From a bacterium (lineage in GTDB: Bacteria; Zhuqueibacterota; QNDG01; DSAB01): a stretch of 58,381 bases of DNA. Each line of letters starts with the position of its first letter. Within the stretch, counting starts at the first letter, position 1. Location: contig DSAB01000003.1 in the NCBI GenBank assembly GCA_011388275.1, positions 1-58,381 on the forward strand, written 5' to 3'. The notes below the pieces were generated by a model. That model had not been told where the DNA came from. It ran no database searches and worked only from the letters and a program-made list of their open reading frames with translations. Position numbers and translations under genes: made by a program. Below, in pieces: positions 1 to 7,974 of the stretch.

Positions 1-1053
1 ATCGTGGAAAAATCCGGTCTGGGAGTGACCACGGCCAATATGTTCCGCTGGGCTGGTTACCGGCATCTGCGGCGCCGGTACGGAGTCGGACTGCGGGCTA
101 TGGAGGAAGGTCCGAAAGTCCGTGTCCTGCTGGAAAAAGGAAAGCTACACCGCAGCATCACCGTGGCCCGGGAGATGGCCGAACGGGATTTTTTGGTCTT
201 CATGCCCAAACTGAAAACCAATGTGTTGTCCCACGCCTACACCGGAGCCCTGAAGCTCAATATCGGCACTGTCGACAGCAAAGAACGCATGTACCATCAT
301 GACCGGGATCTGCCGGTAAAGATTTCCGATATCCTGGAGGCAGCCAATCCCGATCTGATCATCACCGACGGCATCAAGTTTTCCTTCGGCGGGAATCAGA
401 TGACGCAGCACTGCACCGATCTGGGGGTCCTGGCCGTGTCCGCCAACGCCGTGGCCCATGACATGGTGTGCGCATGGCTGATCGGACTCGATCCTTTGAG
501 AATCGATCATATTCGTGAAGCCGTTGACCGGGGTTATGGTCCTCAATCTTTTAAAGAGATTGAGATCATCGGGGATTATCCCCTGGAAAAAGCGCAGTCC
601 ACGGTGAAAGACCTGGATTTCGGTTTTCATCCAGTGGAAAAGTTCCCCTGCAACTTCCGTATCCTGTCAGGCGAGCCCCTCTGTATCGGAGGCTGTCAGG
701 GTATTTTTCTGGACTGGCTTCATATGATTAAAGACCGAAAACCGAGGCTGCTGAGGCGTTTTCCGCACATCACGGCTGTTGTGGGAAGAATCAAAGCGCC
801 TGTGGAGGATAAAACCGTGCTGCTGCTGGGCGACTGCGCTCAGGCGACACAAACCGTAAAAGCCCGACGCATTGTAAGAATTAAAGGGTGTCCTCCGACT
901 CATAAACGCATCATCTGGGACATGATGACTCGTCTCTTTCTGCTGGCTCCCCTGGTCCGGCCGTCTCTGATTGTCGACGGGTTTGTTCTTTACCCCCTCA
1001 AACGGCTGAAGGGATGGCTCATGAACCTGCGTTTCCGTCCGGTCCGTTCCTGA
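1..1053 (+). CDS. DUF362 domain protein, 5'-truncated
   Basis: The reading frame is open from base 1, so the gene begins upstream of the window; 350 codons are visible before the TGA. The visible part matches the DUF362 family: a stretch reading FMPKLKTNVLSHAYTGALKL, then PDLIITDGIKFSFGGN, then a segment about VAHDMVCAWLIGLDP typical of the family C-terminal half. Members are often iron-sulfur proteins of unknown reaction. Here the visible part has scattered cysteines (FPCNF, LCIGGCQG, GDCAQ, KGCPP) but no clear CxxCxxCxxxC ferredoxin motif; one could lie upstream. No signal peptide can be judged because the N-terminus is missing. The aldehyde dehydrogenase starts 65 bases downstream on the same strand, so they may be co-transcribed. 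The family call is fairly safe; function is unknown. Confidence 0.75.
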   Translation: MVEKSGLGVTTANMFRWAGYRHLRRRYGVGLRAMEEGPKVRVLLEKGKLHRSITVAREMAERDFLVFMPKLKTNVLSHAYTGALKLNIGTVDSKERMYHHDRDLPVKISDILEAANPDLIITDGIKFSFGGNQMTQHCTDLGVLAVSANAVAHDMVCAWLIGLDPLRIDHIREAVDRGYGPQSFKEIEIIGDYPLEKAQSTVKDLDFGFHPVEKFPCNFRILSGEPLCIGGCQGIFLDWLHMIKDRKPRLLRRFPHITAVVGRIKAPVEDKTVLLLGDCAQATQTVKARRIVRIKGCPPTHKRIIWDMMTRLFLLAPLVRPSLIVDGFVLYPLKRLKGWLMNLRFRPVRS

Positions 1054-1118
1054 ATCCGGAGTATGGAAGGGCAGAAAATCCTGTCAGGGATGAGCGATAT
1101 CAGGTCATTGGAGAAGCT

Positions 1119-2699
1119 ATGAACCGATTTCAAAAGGGAATGCTGATTTCCATCAATCCGTCCACAGGGGAGAGTCTGGGTGAGGTGGCGGTAACCTCCC
1201 CGGATCAGGTTCGAAAGGCCGTCTCTTCGGCCGCTGCGGCCTTTCCCGCGTGGAAGGGCTCGGCTCTGACAGAGAGGGCCCGTATTCTGGGAAGGGCCCG
1301 GCAGATTCTGCTGGACCGGCGTGAAGAGATAGCCCGAATCATTACCCTTGAGATGGGCCGGCCCATGGCGGAGTCGCTGGGACTCGAAGTGCACGCCGCG
1401 GTTGATCTGATGGGATACTATCAGGCGAGGGCTCAACGGTTTTTGAAAGACCGGCCCGTTTCTCTCCATCATCTGCTTTTCAAGAGGCGTCAATCCTGGC
1501 TTCATTTTGAGCCCCTGGGCGTTCTGGGAATCATCGCTCCCTGGAACTGGCCTCTGCTCATTCCCATGGGTGGAATCGTGCCGGCTCTGCTGGCGGGCAA
1601 TGCCGTTGTTTTCAAACATTCCGAATATACGCCTCTGATATCGGAACGGATCCGAACTCTTTTTATGGAGGCCGGCGTGCCGGAATCCATATTTCAAATC
1701 GTTCAGGGTGGGGCGGATACCGGCCGGGCGCTGGTGGATGCCGATGTCCAGAAGATCTTTTTTACCGGCAGCACGGAGACAGGCCATCAGATTTTAAAAC
1801 AGGCCGCCGATGGGCTGAAAAAATGTGTTCTGGAAATGGGCGGATCGGACCCGGCCATTGTCTGCGAGGACGCGGATCTGGATTACGCATCCAGCGGTCT
1901 GGTATGGGGAGGATTCAGCAACTGCGGACAGAACTGCAACGGCGTGGAACGGATACTGGTTCATCGGAATGTGTCAAGCCGTTTTATGGATCTGTTTCTG
2001 GAGAAGATGAAGGTCCTGCGGGTGGGAAACGGGTTGGAGGATATCGATATCGGCCCCCTGGCGACGGAAAGCCAGCTTGAAAAAATGGACCGTCTCATGA
2101 GGGTTTGTAAGCAAAGGGGTGGTGAAGTCCTGGCCGGAGGCGGATCCATCGGCGGAGCCGGTTTTTATTTTAAACCCACTGTGGTCCGCTGGGAATCCCA
2201 TGATCAGATACCCCGGGAGGAGGTGTTCGGCCCTCTGGTCCATGTTGTTGCATTTGAGGATGACCGGCAGGCTTCGGCCTGGGCCAATGATTCACCGTTC
2301 GGGCTGGCCTCATCGGTTTGGTCGAAAAGCCGGGTTCATGCCCGTCGTCTGGCAGAACAAATCCAGGCAGGGACCGTCATGATCAACGATGTCATCGTTT
2401 CTTTCGGCATGCCTGAAGCCGGCTGGACAGGGATAAAACAGAGCGGTATAGGGTGGGTGCACGGAGAAAAAGGTCTGGATGAGATGGTCAATATCAAGTT
2501 TATTAGTCGGGACTGTCAGGATCACCTCCAGAAGTACTGGTGGTTCCCCTATGCGCCGAGCCGTGTAAAGACCTTCACAGTTGCTCTTGAATTTCTTTTC
2601 AGCCGAAGAATCATGAAACGGGCGGCCGCCATGATCCCTGTGGCCTTTCAGTTTGCGCCCTATCTATTGCGCAACCGGCGGCGGAAAGACCGGCTCTGA
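1119..2699 (+). CDS. aldehyde dehydrogenase with C-terminal tail
   Basis: NAD(P)+-dependent oxidation of an aldehyde to a carboxylate; the substrate cannot be read from sequence. The family landmarks are all present in order: APWNWP near residue 140 (cofactor pocket), the general-base glutamate in VLEMGGSDP near 238, and the catalytic cysteine in SNCGQNCNGVER near 272. The frame is open from an ATG at 1014, but that start overlaps the upstream gene; the ATG at 1119 has a GGAG five to six bases before it and gives 526 residues, slightly longer than the usual 480-500. The excess is a C-terminal tail of about 55 residues that is hydrophobic and basic (WWFPYAPSR, then AAAMIPVAFQFAPYLLRNRR) and may sit on the membrane, as in membrane-bound fatty aldehyde dehydrogenases. 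That last point is inference. Confidence 0.9.
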   Translation: MNRFQKGMLISINPSTGESLGEVAVTSPDQVRKAVSSAAAAFPAWKGSALTERARILGRARQILLDRREEIARIITLEMGRPMAESLGLEVHAAVDLMGYYQARAQRFLKDRPVSLHHLLFKRRQSWLHFEPLGVLGIIAPWNWPLLIPMGGIVPALLAGNAVVFKHSEYTPLISERIRTLFMEAGVPESIFQIVQGGADTGRALVDADVQKIFFTGSTETGHQILKQAADGLKKCVLEMGGSDPAIVCEDADLDYASSGLVWGGFSNCGQNCNGVERILVHRNVSSRFMDLFLEKMKVLRVGNGLEDIDIGPLATESQLEKMDRLMRVCKQRGGEVLAGGGSIGGAGFYFKPTVVRWESHDQIPREEVFGPLVHVVAFEDDRQASAWANDSPFGLASSVWSKSRVHARRLAEQIQAGTVMINDVIVSFGMPEAGWTGIKQSGIGWVHGEKGLDEMVNIKFISRDCQDHLQKYWWFPYAPSRVKTFTVALEFLFSRRIMKRAAAMIPVAFQFAPYLLRNRRRKDRL

Positions 2700-2734
2700 G
2701 ACAGATGAACGGAACCCAAATCCGGGAGAATATA

Positions 2735-4462
2735 ATGCGTGGACGAAAGAAATGGATTCTTTTGGGATCACTAATAATTATCATTCTGATCCCGGTCTTT
2801 TTTCTGGACGGATGGATAGAGGCGGGTCTGGAAAAGGGGATGCAGGCGGTTACAGGCGCCCGCGTCGAGATCGACGGATTCAGATTCCGTCCGCTGACCC
2901 TTTCTTTTTCCTGGAAGCGCTTTCAGGCGGCTGATCCCGGCCATGCTTTTCGGAACATGGCAGAGACAGACCGTGTCAAATACCAGATGCAATGGAAATC
3001 TCTTTTCCAGGGACGGGTTGCCATTGACACGGTGTGGGTGGATAATCTGCGTTTCGGCACAGACCGGGCTGCAGACGGAAGGCTGCCCCATGTTTCTTCG
3101 CCACCCCGTTCCGAACGTTCCGGTCCTCTGGAACGGTTTGAAGCGGAGCTCGAACGGGCCATCCTCAAATCCCGCGCGCGCCTTGAAACGCTCTCCCATA
3201 GCGTGCATGTGGACAGCCTGTTGAATCGTGAACTGACCTTTCCCGGCCGCATCGATTCGGCCCGGATTGAATGCGGCCGTACAGCCTCACGCTGGGATTC
3301 GATTTTGGAGTTCTACCGGCCTTTGGACAGAGTCGGGAAACTGAGAAAACGGGCCGCTTCTCTGGATCCGCAAAAGATCAAATCCGTTCCGGAGGGCTTG
3401 CGGGCGTTGAAAACCCTCGACGAAATACGAAGAGAATGGTCTCCCCTGAAAGACTCTATTCAGGTTTGGTCGGTATCTTTGGAGTCGGATGTTCGCCGGC
3501 TCGGAAACCTGCCCGGTCAGGTCCGGGGATGGGCGGAAGCCGATTATTCGCGTTTAAGGGATCGCCTCGTTCCCGATCTGAATCCGGAGTCGGTCGGGGA
3601 AATGGTGTTCGGTCCCATGATGCTGAAACAGCTTCAGAACTATGTCCGTTACTGGAGAATTGTCCACAGGGTATTGGATAAAAACGGAGATGAGAAAACA
3701 AAAAAATCCAAAATCCGCGAGCCTGGCCGACCCGCCTTTCACCTTGGGATAATCTCGGCCGGAGTCCATACGAAGGATCAACGGGGGAACGCTGGAACCT
3801 GGCACGGATCGGCAACGCATATCACCACCGAACCGCGCGTTCTGGGACAACCGACCGGCGTCCGTCTGGAATACGCGCGGGATGATACAAGGAGTTTGAT
3901 ATCCGGGTTTTTCGACCATACCGCAGAGCCTGTCCATGACCGGATCGAGTGGTCATTTCGCGGTCTGCCCATCAAAGGATGGGATTCGGGTGAGGACTAT
4001 CTTCCGAAACTGAAGAGCGGTCAGGGTGATTTGCAGGGGAATTTCAGTCTGAAAAACCGGCAGTGGGACGGCATTCTGGAGATTCGCCTTCATGATTCGG
4101 CCTGGAATTTTCAGGGCGAATCGGTGCTGAGTCGTATCTGGAAAGGAATTTCAGGACAAACCGTGAAAGTCACGGCACGTGCGGGGGGTGGTGAGGGTTC
4201 TTTCCGATTGAGCGTTCAAAGCAATCTGGATAATCTGCTCTCCGAAGAACTGAAGAAGGAAGCCCTGGCGCGGGTGCATGAATCGGCGGCGGAACTCGAC
4301 AGGAAATTATGGTCCGAATACGACAAGGCGGTTTCCGGGCTGAATGAAGAACGGCTGCCCCTGCAGTTGAAACTCGAATCGATTCTGTCCTCACTGAAGT
4401 CTTCCGGCGAACTGGATATTCTGCTGAAAAATCTTTCTGAGACGCTGAAAAATCGGCTGTAA
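2735..4462 (+). CDS. TIGR03545-like membrane-anchored protein
   Basis: A 575-residue protein with one N-terminal membrane segment (residues about 7-24) and a long soluble part that should lie in the periplasm. The region after the anchor (GARVEIDGFRFRPL, then IDTVWVDNLRFGTDRAADG around residues 100-115) resembles the AsmA-like start of the TIGR03545 family, a rare family confined to bacteria with an outer membrane and of unknown role. The C-terminal third is rich in charged helices (SELKKEALARVHE-like), likely coiled coil. An ATG at 2705 is possible, but the ATG at 2735 has a well-placed GGGAGA and leaves a short basic n-region. TIGR03545 genes often occur with a TIGR03546 partner; none is seen here. 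It lies 35 bases after the aldehyde dehydrogenase. The family call comes from remembered motifs, not a search. Confidence 0.6.
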   Translation: MRGRKKWILLGSLIIIILIPVFFLDGWIEAGLEKGMQAVTGARVEIDGFRFRPLTLSFSWKRFQAADPGHAFRNMAETDRVKYQMQWKSLFQGRVAIDTVWVDNLRFGTDRAADGRLPHVSSPPRSERSGPLERFEAELERAILKSRARLETLSHSVHVDSLLNRELTFPGRIDSARIECGRTASRWDSILEFYRPLDRVGKLRKRAASLDPQKIKSVPEGLRALKTLDEIRREWSPLKDSIQVWSVSLESDVRRLGNLPGQVRGWAEADYSRLRDRLVPDLNPESVGEMVFGPMMLKQLQNYVRYWRIVHRVLDKNGDEKTKKSKIREPGRPAFHLGIISAGVHTKDQRGNAGTWHGSATHITTEPRVLGQPTGVRLEYARDDTRSLISGFFDHTAEPVHDRIEWSFRGLPIKGWDSGEDYLPKLKSGQGDLQGNFSLKNRQWDGILEIRLHDSAWNFQGESVLSRIWKGISGQTVKVTARAGGGEGSFRLSVQSNLDNLLSEELKKEALARVHESAAELDRKLWSEYDKAVSGLNEERLPLQLKLESILSSLKSSGELDILLKNLSETLKNRL

Positions 4463-4488
4463 GATGGACGGATACATTGATATCCGTT

Positions 4489-4517
4489 TTGCAGATTTCA
4501 GGTAAATTTTGTATATT
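4489..4517 (+). promoter_or_regulatory. sigma70-like promoter for the S9 peptidase
   Basis: TTGCAG at 4489-4494, exactly 17 bases, then TATATT at 4512-4517. A start site near 4524 would give a leader of about 30 bases before the ATG at 4556. The same arrangement recurs upstream of several other genes here. Confidence 0.5.
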
Positions 4518-4555
4518 CCAAATAAATCCTCATTGAACCAGCACAGGAGAGACCG

Positions 4556-7354
4556 ATGATGCGAGAGAAACAGCTGCGTGCGGCCGTCATTTTTCTGATT
4601 TTTATTGTTGCGGCATCAGGGTTTGCCATCGAAAAACGGCCCCTGAAGTTTACGGATGTCATGAAATTCAGAGAGATTCAGCATGTCCGGTTTTCGAATG
4701 ATGGACGGATCATCGCGTATACGGCACAGCCCGACAGGGGTGACGGCGAAGTGATTGTGCATGCGGGTGGAAAAACTTTTTCCATTCCTCTGGGAAGCCG
4801 GCCCGTGATTTCCGCGGACTCACGCTGGGTGGCGGCCGCGGTTGTTCCTTCGCTGGCCGAGAAGGAGAGAAGTGATCGCGATAAAAATGCCGGAAAACCG
4901 GAAAACGGCCTTGCGCTTCTGGAAACGGCGACGGGCAGGATCCATTCTTTTCAGCGTTCCGAAGATTATGTTTTCTCCGATGACAGCCAGTGGCTGGCTT
5001 TTCTGAGGAGTGGGGATACTCCCGAATCGGGAAAAAAGAAGCCGGGAACCGGCAAATACGTCGGAAAGGAATTGACTGTTTATCATCTGACCGCGGGACA
5101 GGCGGTTCACACCATTCCCTTTGTCCGGTTTTTTGCCTTTGATTCCACTTCCCGCTATCTGGCCTATGCCGTGGCGGATACCTCGGCCAGACACAACAGC
5201 CTCAATGTCCTTCGGCTCGACCATCCGGATCGGCCGGAAACGGTAATCGATTTTCAGGAAAAGGGAATCTATGAAAAGCTGACGTGGAACAATCGAACCG
5301 GCGTGCTGGCCTATCTGGCCGCGACGCTGAATCAGAAAGGCGAACCCGATTCTCCTTCGCTCTGGATATGGGATCCGGAGCAGGAACAGTTTACCGGTGT
5401 GGTGGGCATCGAAGGAATTCCGCAGGGATGGGAAGTGCCCATGAACACGCGGCTTTCCTGGTCGGAGGACGGAGAGAGGCTCTTTTTCGGCCTGAAACCC
5501 GCAGGGAAAAAGGATGACGGCGAATCCCCGGATGGGCAGGAAGGCTCAGGACTGTCCGATGAGACAGAGGAAAAGGAACCGCCTTTTGACCCTTATGATA
5601 CGGAAGCGATTCTCAAAGGACGCGGCGTGGATGTGTGGCATTGGAACGATCCCCTGATCAACTCTCAGCAAAAAGTCATGTGGCCGCGGGAAAAAAACCG
5701 GACCTTTCTGGCCGTGTATCATGTGAGTGACGCCTGTCTGGTTCAGCTGGCCGATGAGCACATGCCCGACATCAGACCCGGGCGTCATCCCCGGTGGGCC
5801 CTGGGCATGTCGGATCTGCCCTATCGCCGGCTCATGACCTGGCTCGGCCGTTTTGCCGATATTTACCTGGTGGACATGAGAACGGGGGAGAGGGAGAAGA
5901 TTCTGGAGAAATATGACGGGTTTCCCAGGCTTTCTCCGGGAGGCCGGTATGTCGTCTATTATGACGATGCGCACTGGCATGTTTATAACCGGGATTCGGG
6001 AAAACACCGGAATATGACCCGGGATATGAATGTTCCCTTTTATAACGAAGATCATGATTATCCGTCTCCTGTGCCCGGATACGGCGTTGCCGGCTGGCTC
6101 AAAGAAGATGCCGCGGTTCTCATCTATGACAAGTATGATATCTGGATGATCCCTCTGGATGACGGCGAGGCTGTCAATGTCACCGGCGGATACGGCCGGA
6201 AGACCCTGAGGACTTTTCGTCTCATCGATCTGGAACCCGACCGGGAAACCCATGAAAAGGGAGAAAGGCTGCTGCTTTCCTCCTATCATCATATGGACAA
6301 GAATGACGGATTCTATGAAACGGATCTTTCCGGGACCGGAGTGAAAGTTCTGCTGGAAGAGAAAAAGAAGTTCCGCTTCATCACCAAGGCCAAAGATGCG
6401 GAAAAAATTCTCTATACTCGCGAAAGTTTCGAGGAGTTCCCCGATCTCTGGACCGCCAATCTCGATTTTCGGTCCCGGAAAAAGATATCGGAGGCCAATC
6501 CCCAGATGGATGAGTTCGCATGGGGAAAAGCGGAGCTGGTCGAGTGGAACAGCCTGGACGGCATCCCTCTGCAGGGAGTTCTGATCAAACCCGCTGATTA
6601 CAAGAAGGGAGAGCGATATCCCGTTCTGGTCTATTATTACCGGTTTTTCTCCCAGAGGCTGTACGAGTTTAATCAGATGGTGGTGAATCATCGTCCCAAT
6701 TTCCCCTTCTACTCGAGCAACGGATACTGTGTCTTCCTGCCTGATGTCCGTTTTGAAGTGGGAAGGCCGGGATTCTCTGCCACCAAATGCGTGGTGCCCG
6801 GCGTGCAGAAGCTGATCGACATGGGGGTGGCCGATCCACGGGGAGTGGCGCTTCACGGGCACTCCTGGAGCGGGTATCAGACGGCTTTCGTGGTCACACA
6901 GACCCATCTGTTCGCCTGCGCGATCGCGGGTGCGCCTGTTTCCAACATGACCAGCGCCTACAGCGGGATCCGCTGGGGATCGGGCATGGCCCGCCAGTTT
7001 CAGTACGAACAGAGCCAGAGCCGGATCGGTCCCAGCCTGTTCGATGCGCCGCATAAATATATCGAGAACTCTCCGGTTTTCTTCGCCAAAGAAATCCAAA
7101 CTCCGATGCTGATCATGTCGGGCGATGAAGACGAAGCCGTGCCCTGGTACCAGAGCATCGAGCTCTATCTGGCCATGCGCCGTCTGGAGAAAGACTGTAT
7201 CTTCCTTCAGTACAGGAAAGAACCCCATCATCCCCAAAAATATGCCAACAAGCTGGATTATTCCATTCGCATGAAAGAATATCTGGATCATTACTGCAAG
7301 GGGGCTCCGGCTCCGGATTGGATTCGGGACGGCATACCGTACCAAGGGAAATAG
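4556..7354 (+). CDS. exported S9 family (prolyl oligopeptidase-like) peptidase
   Basis: A 932-residue serine peptidase with an N-terminal beta-propeller and a C-terminal alpha/beta hydrolase. Residues 1-25 form a Sec signal peptide (basic start, hydrophobic core, cleavage near AASGFA), so it acts in the periplasm or outside. The catalytic triad is readable: Ser in LHGHSWSGYQ (about residue 770; the usual GxSxGG is modified to GHSWSG), Asp in MSGDEDEAVPW (about 857) and His in KEPHHPQK (about 889). A charged, probably disordered insertion lies near residues 318-345 (KKDDGESPDGQEG). The ATG at 4556 is preceded by AGGAGAG. It has its own promoter and a strong terminator, so it is monocistronic. 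The family is certain; the peptide substrate is not. The long open frame on the opposite strand (5546-7345) is a shadow of this gene. Confidence 0.93.
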   Translation: MMREKQLRAAVIFLIFIVAASGFAIEKRPLKFTDVMKFREIQHVRFSNDGRIIAYTAQPDRGDGEVIVHAGGKTFSIPLGSRPVISADSRWVAAAVVPSLAEKERSDRDKNAGKPENGLALLETATGRIHSFQRSEDYVFSDDSQWLAFLRSGDTPESGKKKPGTGKYVGKELTVYHLTAGQAVHTIPFVRFFAFDSTSRYLAYAVADTSARHNSLNVLRLDHPDRPETVIDFQEKGIYEKLTWNNRTGVLAYLAATLNQKGEPDSPSLWIWDPEQEQFTGVVGIEGIPQGWEVPMNTRLSWSEDGERLFFGLKPAGKKDDGESPDGQEGSGLSDETEEKEPPFDPYDTEAILKGRGVDVWHWNDPLINSQQKVMWPREKNRTFLAVYHVSDACLVQLADEHMPDIRPGRHPRWALGMSDLPYRRLMTWLGRFADIYLVDMRTGEREKILEKYDGFPRLSPGGRYVVYYDDAHWHVYNRDSGKHRNMTRDMNVPFYNEDHDYPSPVPGYGVAGWLKEDAAVLIYDKYDIWMIPLDDGEAVNVTGGYGRKTLRTFRLIDLEPDRETHEKGERLLLSSYHHMDKNDGFYETDLSGTGVKVLLEEKKKFRFITKAKDAEKILYTRESFEEFPDLWTANLDFRSRKKISEANPQMDEFAWGKAELVEWNSLDGIPLQGVLIKPADYKKGERYPVLVYYYRFFSQRLYEFNQMVVNHRPNFPFYSSNGYCVFLPDVRFEVGRPGFSATKCVVPGVQKLIDMGVADPRGVALHGHSWSGYQTAFVVTQTHLFACAIAGAPVSNMTSAYSGIRWGSGMARQFQYEQSQSRIGPSLFDAPHKYIENSPVFFAKEIQTPMLIMSGDEDEAVPWYQSIELYLAMRRLEKDCIFLQYRKEPHHPQKYANKLDYSIRMKEYLDHYCKGAPAPDWIRDGIPYQGK

Positions 7355-7366
7355 ATTCTTCCTTCA

Positions 7367-7405
7367 GCGAAAAGGGGATCCAGTCCGGATCCCCTTTTCG
7401 CTTTT
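7367..7405 (+). terminator. Rho-independent terminator after S9 peptidase
   Basis: A perfect 15-bp stem (7367-7381 with 7387-7401), a 5-base loop and a run of T. It starts 12 bases after the peptidase stop codon. Confidence 0.9.
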
Positions 7406-7837
7406 CACCCTTTCCTATTGGGTTATTCGAGAAAAGTCATCCTCCTGCTGATTCTGAACAGATCGCTGTGATCCAGAAAAAAATAAATGCAGCCGGATAC
7501 GTACTTATCGCTTTCATGATGACTTTCGATTGCCATTGGCTCCGGTGTGCCGCTCAACAGAATGATTCCTCGATTGCGCCTTCTCATTGGACCCGTTTGA
7601 TTTGTCCGGTTTGTCTTCATCGTGTCTTTCAATTGTGGGATCTGCCATGCAGTATTAAGGCAAAGTGCATACCGCAATATTCGAAACAGAATAAAACTCA
7701 TATAAACAGCAGGATAAATGGTTATGGAAAAAGCATTTCCAATGAGAAAAAGGGAAAAAAATTCCCGGCTTGAGGGTTATTTTTTCTTGATTGTTCTATG
7801 AAATCTCATTGCATTTTTTAGTTTGATAAAAAGAAGG
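7406..7837. other. non-coding gap, nothing recognised
   Basis: Between the terminator of the peptidase and the next promoter lie about 430 bases that are clearly richer in A and T than the flanking genes. A 92-codon frame on the minus strand (7423-7701) and a plus-strand frame running to 7773 were read; neither has a convincing ribosome site or a recognisable protein. No hairpin, repeat or RNA motif stood out. It may be decayed sequence. Confidence 0.5.
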
Positions 7838-7866
7838 TTGAAATTGTGGTTTTCATAGTTTATTTT
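7838..7866 (+). promoter_or_regulatory. sigma70-like promoter for symporter-glycosidase operon
   Basis: TTGAAA at 7838-7843, a 17-base spacer and TATTTT at 7861-7866, about 108 bases before the ATG at 7975. The leader of roughly 100 bases shows no clear structure. Confidence 0.45.
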
Positions 7867-7974
7867 AGGAAAGATTCGGCGTAACCTTATCGGAGACCGC
7901 CGATGGATCTTCAGCATCGCCAATCCGCGTTTGCTTCGTTTTCCTTATCCGACTGACTGATCACGGGAGCTGAG

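Noticed and set aside
1014-1118. Earlier ATG for the aldehyde dehydrogenase
   Set aside because: It overlaps the DUF362 gene by 40 bases with no ribosome site; the ATG at 1119 has GGAG.
5546-7345. A 599-codon open frame on the minus strand
   Set aside because: It lies entirely antisense to the S9 peptidase, whose motifs and signal peptide are clear. Its translation shows no domain and has the His/Gly/Pro-rich look of a shadow frame.
7423-7701. 92-codon minus-strand frame in the gap after the S9 peptidase
   Set aside because: No ribosome site, no family likeness; A/T-rich gap. Kept as non-coding.
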